A stretch of 8,834 bases of DNA from Faecousia sp. (GTDB taxonomy: Bacteria > Bacillota > Clostridia > Oscillospirales > Oscillospiraceae): assembly GCA_029258495.1 (NCBI GenBank), contig JARHYV010000129.1, positions 1 through 8,834 of the forward strand. The letters are read 5' to 3'. Positions 1 to 5,977 of this stretch are shown one piece after another. The translations under genes and the position numbers were made by a program. The notes under the pieces are model-generated. The model worked only from the letters and a program-made list of their open reading frames with translations. It was not told the origin of the DNA and did not search any database. Numbering within the stretch: the first letter of the stretch is position 1; each line of letters begins with the position of its first letter.

Positions 1-608
1 CCATAGATCCGCTCGGGACTGCGCTGATAGGAGGGTCTTGGGTCGTGACTGAGCACATCGACGGCTGCCTGCCGCTTGCTTTCCGGCAGCTGCATCAACA
101 GCGGTTCGGGAAAATCGACCTCAAGCAGAAAATCATCGGCATGCTCTGTAAAGCCGCCCACTGCATCGGGGTGACAGTCTGCATAGGGAATATAGGGCTT
201 GATGTCAAAAATCGGGGTTCCGTCCATCAGATCGGCTCCGCTTACACGGATCACGGTGCCGTGCTCTCTGGTTGTTTCGATGCCCTCCAGTTTTACGCAG
301 GAGAGCCCTATGGCATTGGGCCGGAAGGGAGATCTGGTGGCAAAGACCCCCATGCGAGTATTTCCGCCCAATCTGGGGGGACGAACTGTGGCAGACCAGT
401 CGGAGCGGACTGCCTGAGAAAACTGCCACACGATCCAGAGATGACTGAACCCCTCTAATCCTCTGAGCGCATCGCTATTGCGGAATTCCGGCTCAAATAC
501 AATGGTGGATGACAGGCTCTCTACCAAATTGCTCTGCCGGGGGATGCCGAATTTGGTGGGGAAATCGCTGTGCATCCGGGCGATGACCTGTATGGTAACA
601 TCTTGCAT
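1..608 (-). CDS. trmO: tRNA (N6-threonylcarbamoyladenosine(37)-N6)-methyltransferase TrmO, 3' end cut by window edge
   Basis: TrmO (YaeB/TsaA, UPF0066 family) uses S-adenosylmethionine to methylate t6A at position 37 of tRNA-Thr, giving m6t6A, which tunes decoding of ACY codons in the cytoplasm. The frame is open from an ATG at 608 to the left edge (202 codons plus 2 nt); E. coli TrmO is 235 residues, so roughly 30 C-terminal residues are missing. Family signatures, in order: FGIPRQS at residues 20-26, LRGLEGFSHLWI at 48-59, RPPRLGG at 76-82, RMGVFATRSPFRPN at 85-98, then GADLMDGTP at 124-132 and DIKPYIPYAD at 135-144. RPSYQRSPERIY at the cut matches the usual start of the C-terminal part. 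The ATG has an AAAGGATG-type ribosome binding site about 12 nt upstream, and homology begins within ten residues, supporting this start. It is transcribed leftwards, after a terminator and its own likely promoter, so it is probably independent of the DUF378 gene. Confidence 0.95.
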   Translation of the reverse strand, partial: MQDVTIQVIARMHSDFPTKFGIPRQSNLVESLSSTIVFEPEFRNSDALRGLEGFSHLWIVWQFSQAVRSDWSATVRPPRLGGNTRMGVFATRSPFRPNAIGLSCVKLEGIETTREHGTVIRVSGADLMDGTPIFDIKPYIPYADCHPDAVGGFTEHADDFLLEVDFPEPLLMQLPESKRQAAVDVLSHDPRPSYQRSPERIY

Positions 609-631
609 ATATGTATCACATCCTTTTGTTC

Positions 632-660
632 ATCATACAGGAAAAGCCCGTCAAATGCAA
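632..660 (-). promoter_or_regulatory. Probable vegetative promoter of trmO
   Basis: Read on the minus strand, TTGCAT (655-660) and TATGAT (632-637) are separated by exactly 17 nt. The -10 box matches the sigma-A consensus in 5 of 6 positions; the -35 matches only its TTG. It lies between the terminator at 667-700 and the trmO ATG at 608 and would give a leader of about 17 nt. This is the only well-placed -10 box in that gap. A TTGACG at 648-653 is also present but is badly spaced for this -10. Confidence 0.5.
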
Positions 661-666
661 TCATAG

Positions 667-700
667 AAAAAAGAGGAACAACCAAGTTGCTCCTCTTTTT
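667..700 (-). terminator. Intrinsic terminator of the DUF378 gene (symmetric, probably works both ways)
   Basis: A perfect 10-bp inverted repeat (668-677 with 691-700) is extended by inner pairs around a CCAAG loop at 682-686. Its outer part is A-rich on one side and T-rich on the other, so on either strand a GAGGA-containing stem is followed by a run of U. It begins six bases past the DUF378 stop codon at 706, so its main job is to end that leftward transcript before trmO. Confidence 0.85.
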
Positions 701-705
701 GGGAC

Positions 706-909
706 TCAGGCATCACCTGTGATGGAATTTCTCCGGAACAAAAAGGAAATGCACCAAAGACCAGCCAATGCGACCAGTGCATATACCAGTCGGGCAAGCA
801 TGGCAGTCTGACCGCCGAACAGCCAAGCCACCAAATCAAATTTGAACAGAGCCACCAGACCCCAGTTCAGAGAACCGATGATCGATAAAATCAGTGCAAT
901 GGTATCCAT
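706..909 (-). CDS. DUF378 family small membrane protein (YuzA-like), function unknown
   Basis: The 67-residue product starts at an ATG at 909 preceded by a near-perfect AGGAGGTT (917-924) seven bases upstream. The open frame continues upstream to 1182, but that extension crosses the divergent promoter region into ispE and has no comparable ribosome binding site, so I reject it. Two hydrophobic segments are visible: residues about 3-23, containing the family hallmark GSLNWGLVALFKFD, and about 37-59, containing RLVYALVALAG. The tail (RRNSITGDA) carries two arginines just after the second helix, consistent with a cytoplasmic C-terminus. This matches DUF378 (Bacillus YuzA-like), a two-helix inner-membrane family with no established biochemical role that I know of. 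It is a single-gene transcript: its own terminator follows at once, and its promoter region is shared with divergent ispE. Nothing in the context reveals a function. Confidence 0.88.
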   Translation of the reverse strand: MDTIALILSIIGSLNWGLVALFKFDLVAWLFGGQTAMLARLVYALVALAGLWCISFLFRRNSITGDA

Positions 910-990
910 GTTGGTTAACCTCCTATCTTCAAATGTACTGGCAGTAGTATTTCCGGTTTTGAAATGAATATGCAGCAAATGGAAGAAAGA

Positions 991-1019
991 TTGCTTTTTG
1001 CGCAGTTTCAGAGTATAAT
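991..1019 (+). promoter_or_regulatory. Probable sigma-A promoter of ispE
   Basis: TTGCTT (991-996) and a perfect TATAAT (1014-1019) are spaced by 17 nt. The ispE start is at 1121, so transcription from about 1026 gives a leader of roughly 95 nt. The -35 box is weak (its TTG only), but the -10 and spacing are ideal. Confidence 0.6.
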
Positions 1020-1048
1020 ATATAATCAATCGACAAAATGATGGACAA
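1019..1048 (-). promoter_or_regulatory. Candidate divergent promoter of the DUF378 gene
   Basis: On the minus strand TTGTCC (1043-1048, 4 of 6 to the consensus) is followed after 18 nt by TATATA (1019-1024, 4 of 6). It points at the DUF378 gene and uses the same AT-rich tract as the ispE -10 box. The region 1014-1026 is so AT-rich that other -10 registers are possible, so the exact boxes are uncertain. Confidence 0.35.
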
Positions 1049-1052
1049 AGCG

Positions 1053-1078
1053 TGCCGGTTTGCTCCGGTGATCCGGCA
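1053..1078 (+). other. Small hairpin in the ispE leader
   Basis: A 6-bp perfect stem, TGCCGG (1053-1058) with CCGGCA (1073-1078), encloses 14 nt; an alternative inner CCGG/CCGG pairing (1055-1058 with 1065-1068) is mutually exclusive with it. There is no U-tract after it, so it is not a terminator. The leader of about 95 nt does not match any riboswitch or T-box that I recognise. Confidence 0.35.
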
Positions 1079-1120
1079 GTTTCTTGGAAAACACCATATA
1101 ACTTGGAAGGATGAATCACA

Positions 1121-1978
1121 ATGACAACATTGTACGAAGGTGCATTTGCAAAATTAAATCTGACTCTGGATGTTCTGGGCAAGCGTGAAGACGGTTACCA
1201 TGATTTGCAGAGTGTGATGCAGACCGTTTCCATTCGGGATGACATCGAGATCGATGTGGAAACCGGAAAGCCGTGGGTATTGACCTGTGACAAGGAGGGA
1301 ATCCCCTGCGATCAGCGTAATCTGGCATGGAAGGCTGCCGAGATCTTTGCCAATGCGGTGCATAAGGATCTGGGCGGTATTGAGATCCGCATCACAAAGC
1401 GCATCCCTTCTCAGGCGGGAATGGGCGGTGGCAGTGCCGATGCAGCAGCTGTTCTGCGTGCGCTGAACCGGCACTATGATTATCCCCTTTCCATTATGGC
1501 ACTGGCAGAGCTTGGCGCACAGGTGGGCAGCGATGTACCATTTTGCGTACTGGGCGGAACTGCCATGGTTGAGGGCAGAGGCGAACGCCTTCGCAAGCTG
1601 CCGGATATGCCGGAGTGTATTTTTGTTGTATGCAAGCCGGATTTTTCCGCATCCACTCCGGAGCTGTATAAAAAACTGGACGAAACAGCCATCCCCAAGC
1701 ATCCGGATAATGTGGCAATGGAGCGGGCACTCCTAGCCGGTGATCTGGGACAGGTCGCGGAGAATATTTACAATGTTTTTGATCCTGTTGTTACAGGGAT
1801 GCATCTGGAGATGAATTATGTCAAATCCATTATGAACTCCTATGGCTCCTTGGGGCAGCAGATGACGGGCTCCGGCTCTGCCGTGTTTGCGATCCTGCCG
1901 AATTTTGAGCATGCAGCAGTTGTCTGCAATATGCTCAAGGAGAATTATCCGGACATTTTTATCTGTAAACCCGTATAA
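1121..1978 (+). CDS. ispE: 4-diphosphocytidyl-2-C-methyl-D-erythritol kinase
   Basis: IspE phosphorylates the 2-hydroxyl of CDP-methylerythritol with ATP, the fourth step of the MEP pathway to isopentenyl diphosphate, in the cytoplasm. The 285-residue product is the usual length. It has the GHMP-kinase layout: the N-terminal AKLNLTLDVLGKREDGYHDL (residues 10-29, with Lys11 at the conserved catalytic lysine position), the glycine-rich ATP loop PSQAGMGGGSAD (96-107), GSDVPF (136-141, Asp138 aligning with the catalytic aspartate), and the C-terminal TGSGSAVFA motif (249-257). All key residues are present, so it should be active. The ATG has a GGAAGGA element about 10 nt upstream and homology begins by residue 8. 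It has its own promoter and ends in a strong terminator hairpin 11 nt past its stop codon, so it is probably monocistronic although spoIIR follows closely on the same strand. Confidence 0.97.
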   Translation: MTTLYEGAFAKLNLTLDVLGKREDGYHDLQSVMQTVSIRDDIEIDVETGKPWVLTCDKEGIPCDQRNLAWKAAEIFANAVHKDLGGIEIRITKRIPSQAGMGGGSADAAAVLRALNRHYDYPLSIMALAELGAQVGSDVPFCVLGGTAMVEGRGERLRKLPDMPECIFVVCKPDFSASTPELYKKLDETAIPKHPDNVAMERALLAGDLGQVAENIYNVFDPVVTGMHLEMNYVKSIMNSYGSLGQQMTGSGSAVFAILPNFEHAAVVCNMLKENYPDIFICKPV

Positions 1979-2002
1979 ACACTGAAAAAACCGTCCATAC
2001 TG
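1973..2002 (+). promoter_or_regulatory. Candidate sigma-F-type (forespore) promoter of spoIIR
   Basis: GTATA (1973-1977), overlapping the ispE stop codon, is followed after 15 nt by GTCCATACTG (1993-2002). As I recall it, the Bacillus sigma-F consensus is about GYATA, a spacer near 15, and GGnnAnAnTR. The -35 fits fully and the -10 fits except for the second G. spoIIR is a sigma-F gene in Bacillus, which is why I looked for this. The predicted start point, about 2008-2010, is in the loop of the hairpin at 1990-2025. There is no mapped start to confirm it. Confidence 0.4.
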
Positions 2003-2033
2003 CCAGAAATGACAGTATGGACGGTGATTTTTT
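1990..2033 (+). terminator. Strong intrinsic terminator of ispE, overlapping the spoIIR ribosome binding site
   Basis: A perfect 13-bp stem (1990-2002 with 2013-2025), seven of the 13 pairs G-C, closes a 10-nt loop and is followed, after GA, by six T (2028-2033). The T-tract ends directly against the spoIIR ATG at 2034. The spoIIR Shine-Dalgarno sequence GGTGAT (2023-2028) begins inside the 3' arm, so the folded hairpin would both end transcription and hide the ribosome binding site. Confidence 0.88.
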
Positions 2034-2645
2034 ATGTTCAGACATCTGAAACGGATCTTTGCGCTGACCTGTGTGGTGAGTCTTGTCTGGCTGGGAGGAG
2101 TACTGGCGGATTCTGCCCGTTTGCGGGAAGATATTCTAAGGCTGCATGTAGTGGCAGCGTCGGATTCTCAGCAGGATCAGGCGGTGAAATTACAGGTTCG
2201 GGATGCGATTTTGGGATCCCTGCAGGATGGCTTGGAAAAGCTTACGGATCCTCAGGAGGCTTATGACTATGTAAGCAGCATGCTGCCCCGTCTTCAAGAA
2301 ACAGCGGATCAGGTATTGCAGGAGGCGGGATTTTCGGATCGCACCACGGTAAGCCTCGAGGAAGAGTCGTTTCCTATTCGGGAGTATGATACCTTTACGC
2401 TGCCCTCCGGTGTCTATCATTCTCTCAGGGTCACCATCGGAGAAGGTGCAGGGCATAACTGGTGGTGCGTGGTGTTCCCTCAGCTTTGCGTGGGAGCAGC
2501 CTGTCAGGATTTTACGGAAACCGCCAATATGCATGACCTGCCCAATTCACTAACCAAAGCATTGACAGGGGATTATGAGATCCGTTTTTGGATTCTGGAC
2601 AAATTAGGCGAATTGGAGAATTTTTTTCATGATTCTTCCGAATAA
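2034..2645 (+). CDS. spoIIR: Stage II sporulation protein R
   Basis: SpoIIR is made in the forespore and secreted into the space between the two membranes, where it triggers the SpoIIGA protease to process pro-sigma-E in the mother cell. The 203-residue product has a basic start and a hydrophobic export segment at about residues 9-25, then the family core: LRLHVVAASDSQQDQA (35-50), VKLQVRD (51-57), FPIREYDTFTLPSGVY (113-128), LRVTIGEGAGHNWWCVVFP (131-149) and LC (151-152). The C-terminal 50 residues are less conserved. An in-frame TGA at 2025-2027 rules out a start further upstream; the ribosome binding site is GGTGAT at 2023-2028, within the 3' arm of the ispE terminator. It stands alone, since addB after it has its own promoter. 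Its presence argues for a spore-former, but does not prove that sporulation is complete in this organism. Confidence 0.95.
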   Translation: MFRHLKRIFALTCVVSLVWLGGVLADSARLREDILRLHVVAASDSQQDQAVKLQVRDAILGSLQDGLEKLTDPQEAYDYVSSMLPRLQETADQVLQEAGFSDRTTVSLEEESFPIREYDTFTLPSGVYHSLRVTIGEGAGHNWWCVVFPQLCVGAACQDFTETANMHDLPNSLTKALTGDYEIRFWILDKLGELENFFHDSSE

Positions 2646-2669
2646 GTCCAATTTATGGTATCATTGATC

Positions 2670-2678
2670 TGATATAAT
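2670..2678 (+). promoter_or_regulatory. Extended -10 promoter of addB-addA
   Basis: TGATATAATA at 2670-2679 contains TGn directly before a perfect TATAAT (2673-2678), the extended -10 form that needs little -35 contact; no good -35 is seen upstream. It sits between the spoIIR stop (2645) and the addB start (2708) and would give a leader of about 23 nt that contains the GGGATGGTGA ribosome binding site. Confidence 0.6.
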
Positions 2679-2707
2679 AAAGCCACAAATAATGGGATGG
2701 TGAAATT

Positions 2708-5700
2708 ATGCTGAATATTCTATTGGGTACGGACTGGATCGCCAATCGGGATGAGATCCTCTCGCGGGTAAGTCAGGGTGTCCATGAACGAAAAGAAGGG
2801 CTGATCCTGATGGTTCCCGAGCTGATCAGCCATGACATGGAACGGCGGCTCTGCATGGCTGCCGGAGATACAGCCAGCCGATATGCTCAGGTGCTGTCGT
2901 TTACCCGTCTGGTGCGGAGCGTGTCGGAATGGTGTCAGATCAACCCGGAGCCATGTCTGGACAATGGCGGCAGATTGGTCGCAATGGCAGCGGCAACAAG
3001 AATGCTGTCGAGCAGATTGAAAAGCTATGCGTCGGTGGAAACAAGACCGGAGTTTTTGTCTGAGCTGCTGAATGCGGTGGACGAATTCAAGCGCTGCTGC
3101 GTGACACCGGTGGATCTGATGGGAGCCTCTGTACAGACACAGGGAACGCTTGCTCAGAAACTAGAGGAACTATCCCTGATTTTGGAGGGGTACAACAGCG
3201 TCTGCGCCCAAGGCTTGCGGGATCCCAGAGATCAGATGGACTGGCTGCTGGAACAGATGGAGGACAGCGACTATGCGCAGCAGCATCGATTTTACATAGA
3301 TGGGTTTCCGGATTTCTCCCGCCAGAATCTTCAAATTTTGGAGCATTTCATCCGTGTCAGTCCGGAGGTGACGGTGAGTCTGAACTGCGACATGGTCAAA
3401 TCCTCCAAAGCGGTTTTTGAAAACGCAGGAAAAACAGCCTCGCAGCTGAAACACATGGCAGAACTCATGGGGATCCCTGTGAATATCATCGTGGTGCCGC
3501 CCAGAGAAAATGAAAAACTTGAGATTTGGCAGCGACTGTTTCAGGGAGGTCTTCTGCATAAGCAGCACCTGAGCGACCAGATCCTGCTTACCCGGTGCGA
3601 CAGTGTCTTTGATGAATGCACTGTAGCAGCGGAGCGTGTTTTGGAGCTTGTGGCTCAGGGGAACCGGTATCGGGATATCGGGGTCGTCTGTACCTCTATG
3701 GATCAGTATCGGGATGTTCTTTCTTTGGTATTTCGCCGGTGTGGGATCCCTGTATACCTTTCCGGCACGGATGACATTTTGCAGAAGACTGCCATCGCAA
3801 CGGTCTTGTTTGCTTTGGATGCTGCACAGGAGGGACTTCAGCAGCAGGATGTGCTGAGATATCTCAAATCGATCCTGTCTGGACTGCAGCCGGAAATGTG
3901 CGACAAAATTGAGAATTATGCGGTTCTTTGGGGGATCCGCGGAGAAAAATGGAATCGGGAGTGGACGATGCACCCCAACGGACTGGGAGCGGAATGGACG
4001 CCGGAAGACCGCGCGTATCTGGATCAGCTGAATCAGTATCGAAAGGTCGGTATCGACCCTCTGGTTCACCTTCGGAAGGGTTTCCAGTCGGCTGAAAATG
4101 TGGCGCAGCAGGTTCAGACGATCTATGCATTTTTGGAAGAGATCCACCTCAGCCGGAATTTGGAAAAGCTTGCGGAACGCGCAGATGAACAGGGAAATAA
4201 TCGTGAGGCGCAGGAGTACCAGCAGCTTTGGGAGATCCTGCTGTCCGCGTTGGAGCAGCTTGCTGATATGCTTGGAAAGACCAAGTGGGAGCAGGAGAAT
4301 TTTACACGCCTGTTCCGGCTGCTGCTGAGCCAATATGATGTGGGAACCATCCCGACGGTTTTGGATTGTGTTGCAGTAGGACAGACCAGCGCCATGCGCT
4401 GTCAGCAGGTAAAGCATCTGATCGTATTGGGCGCAGTGGAAGGGCAGTTCCCCAATTATGCAGGGTATTTTGGTATCCTGACGGATCAGGAGCGCACGCA
4501 GCTGCAAAAATTGGGGGTTCAGCTGACCGGCGGAGCACTGGAAAATGTGGCCACGGAATTTTTTGAGATCTATGGCTGTTTCTGCGGTGCTGAAGAAAGC
4601 GTATCTGTATCCTGCCCGGCAGGACAGACGGCATTTGCCTACCGCAGACTGTGCGCAATGATGGGCATGAAAGATGGTACGGCTGCCAGAGCGGATCTGG
4701 GGCCGGCGTTGGCTGACCCGTGGGAGGCCGGTGCTTATCTTGCAAGGTATCACCAACGCCAGAGCGCGCAGCAGCTTGGACTGGAGGGTGGATATGACGA
4801 TACTCTTCGGAAAGCGTCGTTTGATCTGGGGCATGTGGAGCATGAGAATATAGAGCGACTCTATGGAAAGCGGCTTAGGCTGTCGGCATCGCAGATCGAT
4901 ACGCAGGCGGAGTGCCGTCTGTCCTATTTCCTGAAATACGGTCTGCGGGCCCATGAGCGCAAGGAGATCACCATTGATCCTGCCGAGTTCGGCACCTATG
5001 TTCATGCGGTTCTGGAACAGACCGCAAAAGAGATCCGGGAACTTGGCGGTTTCCATCGTGTCACGCAGGAGCAGACATTGGAACTTGCCCATAAGTATGC
5101 GGCTGCGTATGCCAAGCAGCGATTTGCACAGCTGGAGTCCGATCGCGTGACCTATCTGTTCCAACGCAACGGTCAGGAGTTGGATGCAGTTGTCCGGGAG
5201 TTGTGGCAGGAGCTTTCGCAATCCGCATTTGAGCCGGTGGCTTTTGAATTGAACTTCGACCGCAAGGGGGATCTGCCGGCGGTGCATATCTCGGGAAAAA
5301 GCATGGATGCTGAAATTCGCGGATTTGTAGACCGGGTGGATGCATATCATGACGGATACCGCAACTTTTTCCGGATCGTTGATTATAAAACAGGTAAAAA
5401 GAATTTTGACTACTGCGATGTATTTAACGGTGTGGGGCTGCAAATGCTGCTTTATCTGTTTGCTTTGGAGCAGGGCGGTTCTGAGGTTCTGGGGGAGAAA
5501 CCCATAGCAGCCGGTGTCCAGTACTTTCCGGCGCGCTATCCCTATCTTTCGGAGGATGGCAGACTGGATCAGCAGGCGGCAGATAAAGAACGGGTCAAGG
5601 AGATGAAACGACAGGGATTGATCATGCAGGATGAGGCTGTGCTCGAGGCTATGGAACCGGGAGATGAATTCCGCATCCTCAGCTGCAAACGCAAGAACGA

Positions 5701-5977
5701 CGGAACGCTGACGGGAGATCTGGCAGATTCCGGGCAGCTGCATATGCTGAAGGATTACCTTTTCTGTCTGCTGTCGGGAATGGTGGATTCCATATCAGAG
5801 GGAAATGTATCGCCGAACCCATATACCCGAGGCTCCAGTCATAATGCATGCAGATTCTGCCCTTATGGGGCAATCTGCGCCCAGATGCGGGAAACGGGAC
5901 GGCGGAATTACAAGACGATGGATGCAAAGCGTTTTTGGGAAGAGGTCGGCAAGGAGGTAGAACGTCATGGAAAATAA
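2708..5977 (+). CDS. addB: ATP-dependent helicase/nuclease subunit B (AddB), P-loop lost
   Basis: AddB pairs with AddA to resect double-strand breaks, cut the 5'-ended strand and recognise Chi. The product has 1089 residues (B. subtilis AddB: 1166). Visible: a degenerate UvrD-like N-terminal helicase fold (MVPELISHDMERRL, LSFTRLVRS), HLIVLGAVEGQFP at 570-582, and a C-terminal RecB-type nuclease with His766 (GTYVHAVLE), Asp875 in GFVDRVD, the DYKTG motif at 892-896 and GLQMLLY at 910-916. Four cysteines, Cys736, Cys1048, Cys1051 and Cys1057, have the spacing of the AddB [4Fe-4S] cluster (one distant Cys, then CxxCx5C), so the iron-sulfur staple seems intact. Odd: where other AddB proteins carry a GxxGxGK(S/T) P-loop, residues 5-12 read LLGTDWIA, so ATP binding here is unlikely. 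The start is supported by GGGATGGTGA just upstream. It is first in the addBA operon and overlaps addA by 11 nt. Confidence 0.95.
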   Translation: MLNILLGTDWIANRDEILSRVSQGVHERKEGLILMVPELISHDMERRLCMAAGDTASRYAQVLSFTRLVRSVSEWCQINPEPCLDNGGRLVAMAAATRMLSSRLKSYASVETRPEFLSELLNAVDEFKRCCVTPVDLMGASVQTQGTLAQKLEELSLILEGYNSVCAQGLRDPRDQMDWLLEQMEDSDYAQQHRFYIDGFPDFSRQNLQILEHFIRVSPEVTVSLNCDMVKSSKAVFENAGKTASQLKHMAELMGIPVNIIVVPPRENEKLEIWQRLFQGGLLHKQHLSDQILLTRCDSVFDECTVAAERVLELVAQGNRYRDIGVVCTSMDQYRDVLSLVFRRCGIPVYLSGTDDILQKTAIATVLFALDAAQEGLQQQDVLRYLKSILSGLQPEMCDKIENYAVLWGIRGEKWNREWTMHPNGLGAEWTPEDRAYLDQLNQYRKVGIDPLVHLRKGFQSAENVAQQVQTIYAFLEEIHLSRNLEKLAERADEQGNNREAQEYQQLWEILLSALEQLADMLGKTKWEQENFTRLFRLLLSQYDVGTIPTVLDCVAVGQTSAMRCQQVKHLIVLGAVEGQFPNYAGYFGILTDQERTQLQKLGVQLTGGALENVATEFFEIYGCFCGAEESVSVSCPAGQTAFAYRRLCAMMGMKDGTAARADLGPALADPWEAGAYLARYHQRQSAQQLGLEGGYDDTLRKASFDLGHVEHENIERLYGKRLRLSASQIDTQAECRLSYFLKYGLRAHERKEITIDPAEFGTYVHAVLEQTAKEIRELGGFHRVTQEQTLELAHKYAAAYAKQRFAQLESDRVTYLFQRNGQELDAVVRELWQELSQSAFEPVAFELNFDRKGDLPAVHISGKSMDAEIRGFVDRVDAYHDGYRNFFRIVDYKTGKKNFDYCDVFNGVGLQMLLYLFALEQGGSEVLGEKPIAAGVQYFPARYPYLSEDGRLDQQAADKERVKEMKRQGLIMQDEAVLEAMEPGDEFRILSCKRKNDGTLTGDLADSGQLHMLKDYLFCLLSGMVDSISEGNVSPNPYTRGSSHNACRFCPYGAICAQMRETGRRNYKTMDAKRFWEEVGKEVERHGK
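5951..5958 (+). promoter_or_regulatory. Ribosome binding site that fixes the addA start, inside addB
   Basis: AAGGAGGT lies in the last codons of addB, eight bases before the ATG at 5967. It selects that ATG over the in-frame ATG at 5979 and, with the 11-nt gene overlap, points to translational coupling that keeps the two subunits in step. Confidence 0.85.

Noticed and set aside
45..458. A 137-codon plus-strand open frame at the left edge
   Set aside because: It is the shadow of trmO, whose reverse-strand translation shows the complete set of family motifs.
1020..1120. A riboswitch or T-box in front of ispE
   Set aside because: Only a 6-bp hairpin is present; there is no conserved aptamer core, no T-box sequence and no attenuator.
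706..1182. A longer, 158-codon version of the DUF378 gene
   Set aside because: The extra N-terminal part crosses the divergent promoters and enters ispE, is not DUF378-like, and lacks the AGGAGGTT that precedes the ATG at 909.
2200..3950. Repeated GGGATCC-type strings that look like a dispersed repeat
   Set aside because: They lie inside coding sequence and follow from frequent GAT, ATC and CCN codons; the flanks are not shared.
3170..5743. An 857-codon open frame on the minus strand, antisense to addB
   Set aside because: It is in exact codon register with addB (5741 minus 2708 is a multiple of 3). Its stops would arise from addB codons TTA, CTA and TCA, which this genome rarely uses; it ends where addB uses a CTA at 3170-3172. 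Its translation is low-complexity and resembles no family, while addB is unmistakable.
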